A stretch of 64,000 nucleotides of DNA from VAZQ01 sp963721005 (GCA_963721005.1 CAVRHR010000005.1:1736001-1800000); one strand, 5' to 3'; counted from the first letter of the stretch, positions 18,388 through 27,250 are shown. A program made the numbers and translations. Notes: generated by a model from the sequence alone, not told the origin.

Positions 18388-19215
18388 TTAGGCTGCCGCG
18401 CGGAAGGGCAGCGGGGTGGAGTAGGCGTGATCGGGGGTCGTGCCGTCAAGGCTCGAATGCGGCCGGCGCCGATTGTAGAAGTCGAGGTAGCGCCCGATCG
18501 ACGCGCGGGCCTCGGACGCGGTGTCGTAGGCTCTGAGATACACCTCCTCGTATTTGACGCTGCGCCATAGCCGCTCGACGAAGACGTTGTCGCGCCAGGC
18601 GCCCTTGCCGTCCATGCTGACGGCAATCCCGTTTTTGATCAGCACGCCGGTGAATGCCGCACCGGTGAACTGGCTGCCTTGATCCGTGTTGAAGATCTCC
18701 GGCTTGCCGTGGCGAGAGAGTGCATTCTCCAGCGTCTCGACGCAGAATGCCGCCTCCATCGTAATCGACACGCTCCACGACAGCACGCGACGGCTGAACC
18801 AATCGAGCACGACGGCCAGATAGACGAAGCCGCGCTCCATCGGGATGTAGGTGATGTCCATCGCCCACACCTGGTTCGGCCGCGTGACCTGGACGCCCCG
18901 CAGCAGGTACGGGTAGATCTTGTGCCCCGGCTCGGGCTTGGTCGTGCGCGGACGGCGATAGAGCGCTTCTATCCCCATCCGCCGCATCAGCGTCTTCACG
19001 TGACGGCGGCCGATCTTGCTCCCCTCGGCGGCCAGCAGGCCTTTCAGCATCCGCGAGCCGGCGAAAGGGAACTCCAGGTGTAGCCGGTCGAGCCGCCGCA
19101 TGATCGCGAGGTCGGCTTCCGGCACCGGCCGCGGCAAGTAGTAGACGCTGCCACGGCTGATGTTCAGAGCTTTCGCTTGCTGGGTGATCGGCAGATCGTG
19201 TGCACGGTCGATCAT
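18388..19215 (-). CDS. IS3-family OrfB transposase
   Basis: The 275-residue product has HTH_21 and rve domains. Catalytic residues fall in VWAMDITYIPMERG, IFNTDQGSQFTG and RDNVFVERLWRSVKYEEVYL; the end YNRRRPHSSLDGTTP is diagnostic. The protein itself looks intact, but its normal expression by frameshift from OrfA is broken by the nested insertion. Confidence 0.92.
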   Translation of the reverse strand: MIDRAHDLPITQQAKALNISRGSVYYLPRPVPEADLAIMRRLDRLHLEFPFAGSRMLKGLLAAEGSKIGRRHVKTLMRRMGIEALYRRPRTTKPEPGHKIYPYLLRGVQVTRPNQVWAMDITYIPMERGFVYLAVVLDWFSRRVLSWSVSITMEAAFCVETLENALSRHGKPEIFNTDQGSQFTGAAFTGVLIKNGIAVSMDGKGAWRDNVFVERLWRSVKYEEVYLRAYDTASEARASIGRYLDFYNRRRPHSSLDGTTPDHAYSTPLPFRAAA

Positions 19216-19253
19216 CGCTTTGCGCTCAGCAGCCCGGCTTTGGTGAGCGCTCC

Positions 19254-19567
19254 TTGTGAATACTCCACCGCCTAAAGGCGGTGGCTTCGAGTTACGGCTT
19301 AAAGCCGGATTCGGTCCGCCTTCGGCGGACTCAGCTCAGGTCACTGTGAAGTTGTCATTCGGTTCCGGTGGCTTCTGGTTCTTGATGTACCCGACCCATG
19401 CCTCGTCAGTTGCGTTCTGCTGCTGGCAACCCAGTAGGCCCTGCCCCGCAATTGCTGGCCCCAGGCTGTCCGCTTCTACGCTTCCATCCAGCTATTCTAC
19501 CTTTGGAAGCGTCGCGATCCCAGCCGCCTAAAGGCGTGGGGTTTCCTGATCCCCTATCGGGGACTCT
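19254..19567. mobile_element. IS200/IS605-type (IS1341-like) remnant
   Basis: It is bracketed by the same kind of hairpin at both ends: CCACCGCCTAAAGGCGGTGG at 19265-19284, and CCGCCTAAAGGCG with a GTGGGGTTTCC tail at about 19523-19545. On the minus strand a short C-terminal tail (ATDEAWVGYIKNQKPPEPND then FTVT, stop) could be what remains of a TnpB-like protein. It sits between OrfA residue FLE and the continuation GALTKAGLLSAKR, next to a TTTTTA target. Confidence 0.55.
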
Positions 19568-19833
19568 AAAAAATCATTTTCGAGCGTCAGCTCGCCGATC
19601 TTTGCGTGCAGCGACTTCACATCGACGGCAGGCTGCACTGCTCCATTGCCGCCGCCGGCACCGAAAACATCGGCCGCCCCTTCCTGAAGTTGGCTCTTCC
19701 ACTGCGTGATCTGGTTCGGATGGACGTCGAAATGCTCAGCCAGCTGCGCCAACGTCATCTCGCCCTTGACGGCGGCGAGCGCCACCTTCGCCTTGAATGC
19801 CGGTGTGTGGTTCCGGCGAGGTCGTCTGCTCAT
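19528..19833 (-). pseudogene. IS3-family OrfA, C-terminus cut off
   Basis: MSRRPRRNHTPAFKAKVALA, LAQLAEHFDVHPNQITQWK and ELTLENDFLE are the normal OrfA. After FLE the frame runs into the nested remnant (SPIGDQETPRL). The missing tail GALTKAGLLSAKR is readable at 19216-19253 on the other side of the insertion. Confidence 0.85.
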
Positions 19834-19892
19834 GGTCTCTCCTGATTCGTGGGCACAGCGTGCCCCTTGTCAGGCAGAAACTCCACCTATCG

Positions 19893-20591
19893 TCCTGTGC
19901 AGATTTCCGGAGCCGGCTCTACACTCCCAGGTCTGGATTAAAACTGATTCTCAGCGGAAGGTTCGTGCCCGCGCTCGCGGCGCAGGTCAGCCCGAGGCTC
20001 TAAACGCCGCCCATCAGCAAAGCGGTTGATCCCAATCATGGGCGTCGTGAGCGGGTCGAAATCCCAATCGAGCCGAAGTGTACCTTTTACGTGCATGACG
20101 CCCCCAAGTGACCAACCACTCCCCAGCTCAGTTAGACGCACCGGCGCGGGAATTGGTTCACCCTGGAGAGACCCCTCTTAACGTTTTTGGCTCGCTAGGT
20201 ACGATAGGGAATGGCGCATCCACAGAGCGGATGCCGTTGTGCATCGAAGAGCTCTGAGTAATTCCGACTCGAAGCTAGCCGATCCAGACGGAGGACGGCC
20301 CCTTACTTCAATACCATCGACTTACTGGGATTGGGCTCATTCTGGGACCTGAGCCACCATCCTACCGCCCCGTTCCAAGGCAAAAGGAAGCCAAAGGGCA
20401 TTGCGATTGCGGCATTCAAAACAGGACGCACACCTCCCAGAGTCCTACGGACCTTGCAATGATGGTCAGTGGAAGCGCAGCTTGATCCTCAGCCGGCCCG
20501 GCTGCCGTCCCCATGCGCGGATCATGACCGATAAACAGGCCAGCAACGGTCGGCCTGTTTATGCGTCAGTTAGAACGGCAATTGCGCAAGG
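19893..20591. other. Intergenic, no gene seen
   Basis: About 700 bases without a supported gene, repeat or structure. The short frame 20401-20595 has no family or ribosome binding site. Confidence 0.45.
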
Positions 20592-20867
20592 CTAGTAGCA
20601 TGGGGGATTAGGGTAATATCCGCACACTGGCCTCGCGCCGTAATAGTACGGCGCTGCAAGAGCTGCACCGACGGCAGCGACACCCAAGCCTACGCCAACG
20701 CCGCGGCGCACATAAGCTCCCCGGTATACGCCGCCGCGATAAACGCCTCCCCGCACACCTACGCCGCCGCGATAAACGCCTCCTCGCCACGCGAAGGCGT
20801 CAGACGAAACAGATGCGATGCCGAGGACAGCGACTACAGCAACGGAGAAGAGAGTTCGAAGTGACAT
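20592..20867 (-). CDS. Small Gly/Tyr/Arg-rich exported repeat protein
   Basis: The 91-residue product has a signal peptide (TLFSVAVVAVLGIASVSSDA, cleavage near AFA) and then short repeats of the type RGGVYRGGVGVRGGVYRGG, a hydrophobic glycine stretch, and a YYYGARPVCGYYPNPPCY end with two cysteines. GAAGGAAA precedes the ATG. It probably is a surface or periplasmic structural protein. It is divergent from another small exported protein, with a miniature element between them. Confidence 0.75.
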   Translation of the reverse strand: MSLRTLFSVAVVAVLGIASVSSDAFAWRGGVYRGGVGVRGGVYRGGVYRGAYVRRGVGVGLGVAAVGAALAAPYYYGARPVCGYYPNPPCY

Positions 20868-20933
20868 GGTGTTTCCTTCCGTGATTGCTCAGCAACAGGA
20901 TCCCCAGTGCATCCTGACGCCCCGCCGGGAGGC

Positions 20934-21059
20934 GCGATACTGTCCTTTGGTACATTAAGTACATTGTGGTCCGGTAGATTTGCGAAGGATCGGAGTGATC
21001 GTCGCGATGGGCGCGCCATTTTCAGACATGGACTCTTCTGTACCAAAGGACAATATCGC
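20934..21059. mobile_element. 126-bp miniature inverted-repeat element
   Basis: The left end GCGATACTGTCCTTTGGTAC (20934-20953, then A) and the right end, read on the minus strand, GCGATATTGTCCTTTGGTAC (21059-21040, then A) are 21-bp inverted repeats with one mismatch. The interior has no protein. A solo end motif is present at 4259-4280. The element sits in the divergent promoter region of two small exported proteins, so it may supply or alter promoters. Confidence 0.6.
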
Positions 21060-21117
21060 CAAAGCCATCGGTGCTCCATGAATGCCGTACTGTCTAGGAT
21101 CCCACATGGAGGCAATC

Positions 21118-21354
21118 ATGCGCTTGTCACTCTCAGCTTCGCTAGCAGCCATCGCGTTTTTGGCGACAATGGCCGCCAATTCAAACGATGCAAATGCCGT
21201 CGTGTGTGCCGCTGGTGTTTATCGTGCCGGCTGCGCCGCCGTGGGCCCGCACGGTGCAGCGGCCGTTGGCGTGCGCGGCGCTGCAGTCGTTGGCGTACAT
21301 GGTGCAGCGGTCGTTCGACGTCCCGTCGGAAGACGGGCAGTCGTGGTCCGCTGA
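21118..21354 (+). CDS. Small Ala/Val/Gly-repeat exported protein
   Basis: From the ATG at 21118, preceded by TGGAGGCAATC, a 78-residue product has a signal peptide (LSASLAAIAFLATMAANSND), a CAAGVYRAGC pair of cysteines, repeats of the type VGVRGAAVVGVHGAAVV and a basic VRRPVGRRAVVVR tail. It resembles a bradyrhizobial family of tiny exported proteins with a CAAGVYRAGC motif. Role unknown. Confidence 0.7.
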   Translation: MRLSLSASLAAIAFLATMAANSNDANAVVCAAGVYRAGCAAVGPHGAAAVGVRGAAVVGVHGAAVVRRPVGRRAVVVR

Positions 21355-21904
21355 TCATGTAGAACATCCCCGGGCTATCGCCCGGGGCTTAGCTCTTTCA
21401 ATAAAGGACTGCCCCGGCCGAAGTAATGGCAATACCGGCAAGGGCCCGCAGCAATCGAGACCGAAGCGCCGCGACTTGGTGTGCCATAGTGGCAGGAGGG
21501 TGCCGTCGAAATCCGCTGCGTCAATTGTTGGGTTGGCATTAGTGGTTTGAGCGGCTTGTGCCCCCCAAGATACCCACTTGATAGGTTTCTCTGCAAACCT
21601 AGCAAGTCAGCCGGGCCAAGCCGATCTGCGGCTTGTGTTCGTGCCGATTTGTTATGATGAATTGAGGATTTAATCACTAGGCCTCGCAAAACCGGGGTTA
21701 TTTCTTACAAATCAACGAACGAAGTGGAGGCGGAGAATGACGTGTCGTGCCGCCGCTGGCGCGTCGCAAGGCCGCCCGACCATTTGATTATGAACCATAA
21801 CGGGTAACAGCATGGCGTTATGCAATTATTACTTGTAGTCCGAGGGTAACGTGATAGCACTTACGTTGATCCAGCCGCGCCCGTTTGAATGGATTGGGTG
21901 ACGT
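21355..21904. other. Intergenic with repeat copy
   Basis: No gene is supported. CCCCGGGCTATCGCCCGGGG at 21368-21387 is a compact hairpin (two 8-base arms, 4-base loop) just after the preceding gene and may terminate it. Copy 2 of the two-copy repeat is at 21575-21630. Confidence 0.45.
21575..21630 (+). repeat. Two-copy repeat, copy 2
   Basis: CACTTGATAGGTTTC and GCAAACCTAGCAAGTCAG correspond to 12249-12305. Both copies are followed by a GC-rich stretch that also aligns loosely. Confidence 0.55.
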
Positions 21905-22045
21905 ATGTCGAGCAACTCTGCAAACGGTCGTGATGCAGACATTCCGAATGGCGGATTCGCGTTTGTTTGCGCCTTTGCCGCGTTGGGACTCATGGTGACC
22001 GGCGCTGCCATTTGGTTTGGGGGCGGAGCTTACTGGCCTTTTTAA
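21905..22045 (+). CDS. 46-residue single-span membrane protein
   Basis: MSSNSANGRDADIPNGG is followed by one hydrophobic helix (FAFVCAFAALGLMVTGAAIW) and a short FGGGAYWPF end. A GGGTGAC precedes the ATG at moderate spacing. The hydrophobic segment with clean polar N-terminus is unlikely by chance. Function unknown. A 10-bp inverted repeat overlaps the stop codon. Confidence 0.55.
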   Translation: MSSNSANGRDADIPNGGFAFVCAFAALGLMVTGAAIWFGGGAYWPF

Positions 22046-22083
22046 GCGAGGCCCGGCAAGGCCGTCCGCCATAGCCTCGCTTA
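22043..22083. repeat. Stem-loop TAAGCGAGGC/GCCTCGCTTA
   Basis: A perfect 10-bp inverted repeat with a 21-base loop starts at the stop codon of the 46-residue protein. It may act as a transcript end, but there is no T-run after it on the plus strand. Confidence 0.5.
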
Positions 22084-22152
22084 CGTATCAAGCGACAACC
22101 TCAAGCCTGTACAGCCGGCGTTGGCCGACAGCTTAATCGCTCCTGCCGATCA

Positions 22153-22464
22153 TCAACGGACTGTCGCCGTCGACGTGATGGCGGCCCTCTGTTCCAAAAT
22201 CCCGCCCATATTCGAAGGGATGCACTTAAGCTGTTGAGCAGCGGCATGGCCAATTCCCTTTTCGCAAATGAAGTCGATGCGTCCCGCCACCATGTCCTGG
22301 ATACCGATTGCAGTGCTCCGATAAAGTACGAGCGTGATATTGGTGCCCATTGCGCTGTTGAGCACCACGCACGCCATGTGTGTTGTTGAGCCCGCGCCAG
22401 CGGACGCACACTGCATCTTCGCTTGATTTGCCTTCGGGGACGCAATGAACAGACGGAACATCAA
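22153..22464 (-). pseudogene. Fragment of a Bug/TctC-type receptor
   Basis: The stretch KANQAKMQCASAGAGSTTHM, ACVVLNSAMGTNITLVLYRS and IGIQDMVAGRIDF corresponds to the middle of tripartite-tricarboxylate receptors (KANPGKL.FGS.G.GS..HL, then PYRG...A..DL..G..D). No signal peptide, N-domain or C-terminal half is present, and the tail is unrelated. It is a decayed internal fragment. An intact relative is at 43715-44752. Confidence 0.7.
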
Positions 22465-22765
22465 TACGCGACCACCTTCACCGAACTCCCGTGCCGACTG
22501 ATACCGAAGAGGTGCATCTTTGTTTCGAAGGCCTGCGCGTCAGGTGTGTAATCACCGCCGTTCATAAGGTTTTTTTACGAGGTCCGGGGTGGAAGTATTC
22601 ACGGTCAGGGCGAATGGAAAAGCATGGCCGGGGCCTCTAACCGCGGGCCACAAGGCGCCTAACTTTCCCCACGAAAAGAACATAATCGAGCCGTTGGCTG
22701 TGACGTTGTTGTTGGATCATCAAGGCCAAACAACAATTAAAAGACCCGCGTTCTTGTTCGGCGCG

Positions 22766-23182
22766 ATGCCGACAGTGAGTCAAATGAACATTCAAACAAA
22801 GCAGCCGTCCGCCTATCCACCAGCCAAGGCCGATCCCATACGTCTCGCAAGCGCCACCATTCAAGCTGTAGATCGGATTGGCGAAACCACCTCGGAGGAA
22901 ATCGAGAGAACGGCGGATGAAATCACGCAGGGCGCAGCCGAAATTGCCGCAAAGCTGCAAGAACTGGCGAACGCCATTCGAGAACATAGCAAGATCGCTA
23001 ATGAGCACGTTACCCAGTTTTGCGAGAAAGCGACGTCGGTGTTTGATGGCATCCGTCATCTACAACGGACATTAGAGGTTGATGAGCGCAAAGCTGAGAT
23101 CGAAACGGCCGACCAGGAAATATTGCCGATGCCGGTATTTCTTAAGAATGGACCGGCCAAGTTCAACGATCCTGAGTTATAG
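22766..23182 (+). CDS. Conserved helical hypothetical protein
   Basis: About 138 residues with a long amphipathic core (SATIQAVDRIGETTSEEIER, TADEITQGAAEIAAKLQELA, NAIREHSKIANEHVTQFCEK) that looks coiled-coil. I recognise the pattern from rhizobial proteins of unknown role. Two starts are possible, 22766 and 22784, and neither has a good ribosome binding site. The next gene follows 34 bases on and may share its transcript. Confidence 0.65.
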   Translation: MPTVSQMNIQTKQPSAYPPAKADPIRLASATIQAVDRIGETTSEEIERTADEITQGAAEIAAKLQELANAIREHSKIANEHVTQFCEKATSVFDGIRHLQRTLEVDERKAEIETADQEILPMPVFLKNGPAKFNDPEL

Positions 23183-23215
23183 AGATAACGGTCAATCGAA
23201 TTGTCGGAGATCGGC

Positions 23216-23437
23216 ATGAAATCAGATAGCAACCCAAAGGAAAGCCTGACGAAGCGAGCAGATGCAAGTTTCAAGAAAGAAGAACGTTCCAAGGAGGCGA
23301 AACTGGGCGCGGCTGCTTATGAAACCGCAGCCCAAGCCATTGCCGCTAAAACTGACCGGCTGAGGGCTCTTCGATTGGCCAAGGAGGCAGCAGAATTAGA
23401 GGAAGCCGCGAAGCCGGGAAGTACCGCGAGGCGGTAG
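23216..23437 (+). CDS. Small basic conserved protein
   Basis: A 73-residue charged helical protein (KSDSNPKESLTKRADASFKK, AIAAKTDRLRALRLAKEAAE) of a family common in bradyrhizobia, with the C-terminal helix carrying LRALRLAKEA. The ATG at 23216 follows GAGATCGGC; an in-frame start lies at 23201. It probably is co-transcribed with the preceding gene. Function unknown. Confidence 0.65.
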   Translation: MKSDSNPKESLTKRADASFKKEERSKEAKLGAAAYETAAQAIAAKTDRLRALRLAKEAAELEEAAKPGSTARR

Positions 23438-23717
23438 AACGACGCTGCATCGCCGTCGCCGACTCCGCCTATCTTAAGGCCCACCCGTCGATCCGGATGA
23501 CTGTCGGTCAGTCAATATTTCTCGGCTCGCGACACGGTCGGGACGGTGGTAGCGCCCGCTGCCAGTCGTAGACCTGCCATCTGGTCCAGTGTTGGCCTTA
23601 GTTACCCAAGCGGCATGATTTGCAAAAATACCTGACGGTTTCGGAGGGGACCTCCACGTGAACAGACGCCCAGCTTTCAAATTGGCATTGTGCCGCCCCC
23701 ATTGGATGAGCAGCTGT

Positions 23718-24263
23718 TCACTGATGAATGCGCCTCCGCGGTGAGTTGCCGCTCGAAGCGAAGCTCGAACTGGGCGAGCTCAAAAGAACACGCTGCGGAC
23801 CGGGTTCACCACCCGCAGCAACACTCTGACTCTGCTGGCAAACCGGATACATAGATGCGAGGTCGCTACCCGTCAGATACATTAGACGAGGTGAAAGACC
23901 ACCACGCCGCGCAATCCAATCCCGAACCGGCCGTGGGTAGGCGGACATCAGCAACTCTGTTCCATCCGGGCTCGTAACTTGGCGACCGGCCGCGTTGAGC
24001 CGCCAAGCTGCGTGGAATCCCAGGCGTGCTCGCGGAGTGACACAGAGGCGGTCCCGAGGGATTACGCCGAGCACCATGGTGCAGGCTGATAGGCACGGGC
24101 CATCGATAATGACGCTCTGGCCGGAATTTCGCAGCGCATCGAGCTTGGCCATGTACGGCCCGATTTGGCCGCCAGGGTCACTACTAATCCGTACAGCTGA
24201 CAAAGAAGGTGACGCGGCAGCCGCCAAGAGGCCGACGCCGAGCACGACCGCTGATATCCGCAT
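23718..24263 (-). CDS. Exported protein, possible ClpP/crotonase-like fold
   Basis: The 181-residue product begins with a signal peptide (ISAVVLGVGLLAAAASPSLS) and continues VRISSDPGGQIGPYMAKLDA then VIIDGPCLSACTMVLGVIP and RARLGFHAAW. The order of small-residue turn, GPCLSACT and GFH resembles the crotonase/ClpP-type secreted proteins, with Ser in the LSAC block as possible nucleophile. GGAGGAC stands before the ATG at 24263. The last 40 residues are Ser-rich and may be a decayed end. Confidence 0.65.
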   Translation of the reverse strand: MRISAVVLGVGLLAAAASPSLSAVRISSDPGGQIGPYMAKLDALRNSGQSVIIDGPCLSACTMVLGVIPRDRLCVTPRARLGFHAAWRLNAAGRQVTSPDGTELLMSAYPRPVRDWIARRGGLSPRLMYLTGSDLASMYPVCQQSQSVAAGGEPGPQRVLLSSPSSSFASSGNSPRRRIHQ

Positions 24264-24401
24264 ATGCGTCCTCCTGGAGAGCCCGCCGAATTTATCATTA
24301 GCCGGTCGGCCGGCCACGCGAAAGATCTTTTTTTACACTAAATTTATGCCAGCTAAAAGCGGAGGTGCGGCTGCCCTGCCCGGCTCAAGCCGGAGATCAA
24401 G

Positions 24402-24554
24402 GTGATTTGCGCCCTATTCGCGGCCGCACTTGCGCTCACGAAAGCATTCATGCGGCTTCGGGCAAAGGTCAACCTCAAGCGCACGAAGCTCGGCGCCGCT
24501 GCGACCTCGCCCGCTGAGAGCAAAAAACCTTTCTTGAGAAGGTTGCCCGCATAG
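24402..24554 (+). CDS. Possible 50-residue basic protein
   Basis: From GTG at 24402 the frame gives a hydrophobic start (ICALFAAALALTKAFMRLRA) and a basic tail (KVNLKRTKLGAAATSPAESK). AAGG sits too close to the GTG to be a normal ribosome binding site. The call is weak. Confidence 0.3.
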   Translation: MICALFAAALALTKAFMRLRAKVNLKRTKLGAAATSPAESKKPFLRRLPA

Positions 24555-24724
24555 ATTTCAGAAATCCCGCATGCGCAGAATTTATCGGCGCGATCACCAC
24601 CGAAATAGACGTGTCCTCCCGTCGTCTAGGAAGCGGAGGAATTTTACGAAATCCGCCTAAAGCTTTGAACCCGCCACGGGGCTCGCCCTACTAAATACGC
24701 AGCGGCACCCCGGGGGAAACCGTC

Positions 24725-24904
24725 ATGCCGATGCAACACCGGTCTCACGAATTCAACGCCGACGACCGAAAGGTCTACAGGGATTGGTTGCGAAAGACGG
24801 TGGTCGTCTATGTTGCTTTGGTTCTGTGCTGCGTCGCTGTCGTCACACTTCAGGTAATGGCGCATCCTGCGGAGAAAACATTCAGCCAGAGAGTTGTCGA
24901 TTGA
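24725..24904 (+). CDS. 59-residue single-span membrane protein
   Basis: A polar N-terminus (MPMQHRSHEFNADDRKVYRD) is followed by one transmembrane helix (TVVVYVALVLCCVAVVTLQV, about residues 25-44) and a short tail ending RVVD. GGGGGA precedes the ATG. Positive residues before the helix predict an N-in topology. Function unknown. Confidence 0.6.
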   Translation: MPMQHRSHEFNADDRKVYRDWLRKTVVVYVALVLCCVAVVTLQVMAHPAEKTFSQRVVD

Positions 24905-25003
24905 ATGGCGGTGCCGTCCCGAGTTGGCGATCAGTGTGGCGAGCTTGTCTTAAACGGCACTCCGCATATCACAATGGCGAAACCGGAACACCTACAGGTA
25001 GCC

Positions 25004-25274
25004 TCAAACGTCACCGGCCTCTGACAGGTTCGCCGATGCCAACCACTTGCCCCACCTTTCGTTGAGCGCTGCGATAGCCTCATCGAGGGTCGCAGCAAGG
25101 CCCGTAACCAACACTCCAAGCGGACCTTCCGGAACGCCATTGAGAGCCCACAACCATTGCGTCTCGGGTCCAAGTGCCGCTTTTCGCCTATAGATTTGCC
25201 CGACTTCCAACTCGCCGTGCAATACGCGGTAGTCGTCCTCCGAGCCCTCCCTTTGGTTTGAGTACGAGTGGCAC
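25004..25274 (-). pseudogene. Small conserved protein with N-terminal frameshift
   Basis: The frame from 25222 carries DDYRVLHGELEVGQIYRRKA, TQWLWALNGVPEGPLGVLVT and a C-terminal helix ending RWGKWLASANLSEAG. The GTG at 25274 opens VPLVLKPKGGLGG in a different frame, which fits the usual start of the family (a PLVLKR-like start followed by EDDY). A one-base change near 25235-25245 would join them. If 25222 (TTG) is the true start the protein is merely shortened. Confidence 0.5.
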
Positions 25275-25305
25275 TATCTAACCTTGCGTTGGGCGACAGG
25301 AAATA

Positions 25306-25328
25306 AGGCCGCCGTAAAACGCGGCCTT
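25306..25328 (-). terminator. Terminator after 25353-25766
   Basis: AAGGCCGC and GCGGCCTT form an 8-bp stem around CGTAAAA. On the minus strand it is followed by ATTTCC. It lies 25 bases past the stop of the minus-strand gene. Confidence 0.6.
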
Positions 25329-25352
25329 GTTACGTTGCACCTCATCGACCAA

Positions 25353-25766
25353 TCACCCAGCGTATTCCGCCCGCCTCTGCGCCTCTTCCTCCGACACCGT
25401 GGTCGGTTGCGCCGGCAGCTGAAGTACCGTTGCCTCTTGGCCTTCACAAAGCTCTGTTAGGAGAACCATCTTCCCGTCCGGAAATTCCAGCGCGTCGTGA
25501 TGTATCCGTGGCTGTTCCTTGTTGACTTGCCGGAAGATGGCGGTCGTGTAGGAAAGTATTACGGCCTTCCAGCCGAGCAAGCCGGCTCTCGGAAGTGTTA
25601 TCTCCCTTGCAAAGGCCAGCTCCGTACCGGGAAGAACGCAAACCGCTATTTTGGAATCTTCCGGTGCCGCAAAGCCCCGCGTGCCGGTTCCGAAGTGGCG
25701 CGTCCTCAACTTATCGCCGACCTTCGCAGGTCGCGACAAAACACTCTGTAGGCTGTAGTCACACAT
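25353..25766 (-). CDS. Conserved hypothetical protein
   Basis: The 137-residue product starts MCDYSLQSVLSRPAKVGDKL and contains TRGFAAPEDSKIAVCVLPGT, ELAFAREI and a C-terminal block HHDALEFPDGKMVLLTELCE then ATVLQLP. I recognise this as a well-conserved bradyrhizobial family without known function. It is cytoplasmic, with no signal or membrane segment. Terminated by the hairpin at 25306-25328. Confidence 0.8.
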   Translation of the reverse strand: MCDYSLQSVLSRPAKVGDKLRTRHFGTGTRGFAAPEDSKIAVCVLPGTELAFAREITLPRAGLLGWKAVILSYTTAIFRQVNKEQPRIHHDALEFPDGKMVLLTELCEGQEATVLQLPAQPTTVSEEEAQRRAEYAG

Positions 25767-25968
25767 GCCCAGGAACTCCTGTGTTGGAGCCCCACAGCCC
25801 TATTGCATACGCGAACGCCATAACGCTCCCACCGCCCCGGTCTGATGTCAACAAGATGCCACATTAACTTTTGCGTCCGGTACCCGACAGTCGCGGGAGA
25901 TTTCCTTTTCCGCTCTGTTTCGGGTCGCTGAATCTTGAATTCTCCCTCAATCGGACTACCTGGTCGTC

Positions 25969-26164
25969 ATGGCCCTCATCATCGTATGTGATCGTTGCGG
26001 AGCTCAGCTCGAACTCCAAAACCGATGGCAGTTCTGAGGCAAGGTACCAGGCGAAAAAGATCGGCTGGTATTCCGTGGGTGGCCTAACCGCCAGTGTCGG
26101 CGAAAAGGATTATTGTCCCGATTGCAAGGACGATCAAATCGCTCGCCGACCCCCGGAGCAATAG
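25969..26164 (+). pseudogene. Zinc-ribbon protein with frameshift
   Basis: From ATG 25969 one frame reads MALIIVCDRCGAQLELQNRW, giving the first CxxC knuckle, then meets a stop near 26026. The +1 frame continues EARYQAKKIGWYSVGGLTAS and ends with the second knuckle EKDYCPDCKDDQ. Together they make one small two-knuckle zinc ribbon, so a single base has been gained or lost near 26020-26035. Confidence 0.6.
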
Positions 26165-27250
26165 CCTCTTACACGCTCCAACCCAGGTACGCTTTCGTTT
26201 GCTGAACCTAGCAAACTACTGGACCAGCCCCTCAACCGTGGCCCCCCTCCGCGCAAACCTCGACTCCCACCATGGCGCCCTTAGCGACCGCGCGGGTTTT
26301 TCCGGAACGCTGAACTCCTCGAATTGAGGAATTCGCCGTCTTCGCTGGGCTCAGGCTATTTGCGCCGTGGCCGGGGACACGGTTCCCCGCTGGATGTCGA
26401 TAATGTGAAGCCGCAGGCCTGCCGCGCACCCTTGGCTTTAAGGTTCTTTTAGCCCATCTCATGTGTGGACTGCAGTCATCAACTCTGCGGAAAATCGATC
26501 AGATTTTTGGCAAACCAAGGCAAGAGGTACCCAAACTGATCGAATATTTTGCGCAGCGTGGTGCGGCTCCGACCAATTGGAGAGTCCGATGTCACGTAAG
26601 TCGATCTACAGCAGCCCGGGAGAGCCCTCGTTCTTCTACTTGATGATGGCGGGGACTTGCTTCCGGCGTGCGGCGCGCCATCGTCAGGCAGGCACGCTTC
26701 GCAATATCGGACGGAATTATCTGACGAAAGCGGCCAAAGTAACGTCAGGACTGGAATCCCAGCCTTCGGCAATTGGCCGCGCCAAATAACCAGCCCCGAT
26801 CCCGCCGGGTCGCGCTCCAGTGGTTGAGCCTGAACACCGCGTCGTTTGTGGCTGGAACGATCTGCAGGTGGTTGGCGGGTGTATCGCCGCGGCGATCAGG
26901 CCGCCGCCGATGGCTCCGGTGCTGCCCATCTGCCTAGAGCCCGCTCGATATCCGCTGCACGGCGGATGCGTTTATCCCGAATTGCGTGGCGAACCTTGTC
27001 GAGCAGAGTGTAGATGTCGCGGATCCGATGCCGCACCTGAGGAATTCGTCGCTCGTCGCGATTCCGGTCGGCTAAGTCCGGCATGCGCCAGCGAGTAATA
27101 CTGAGCGAAGCGACGGCACAATGCAGCTCGACTACAACTCATTTTACCATCACACACTGTTCCTATTTTACCGCCAGCAATTCGGCATCTGCCTTGGTTT
27201 TGCCCATTCTGCTGCCGAGGATCATTTCGACCGATTCGGGGGGGGCGGTA
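26165..27250. other. Long stretch without a supported gene
   Basis: Open frames on both strands (for example 26717-26929 and 26896-27084, minus) lack ribosome binding sites and families. The frame at 26896-27084 has a charged helical look (RDIYTLLDKVRHAIRDKRIR) but no other support. No strong repeats or hairpins were seen. Confidence 0.4.

Larger units (their letters stand above)
18364..19892 (-). mobile_element. IS3-family element interrupted by an IS200/IS605-like remnant
   Basis: The ends carry imperfect inverted repeats: CGATAAGTGGAGCGTCTGCC at 18364-18383 and, on the other strand, CGATAGGTGGAGTTTCTGCC ending at 19892. It encodes an intact OrfB and an OrfA cut near its C-terminus. Between them lie about 314 bases of foreign DNA at 19254-19567. 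The exact outer ends were not fixed by a target duplication. Confidence 0.75.
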
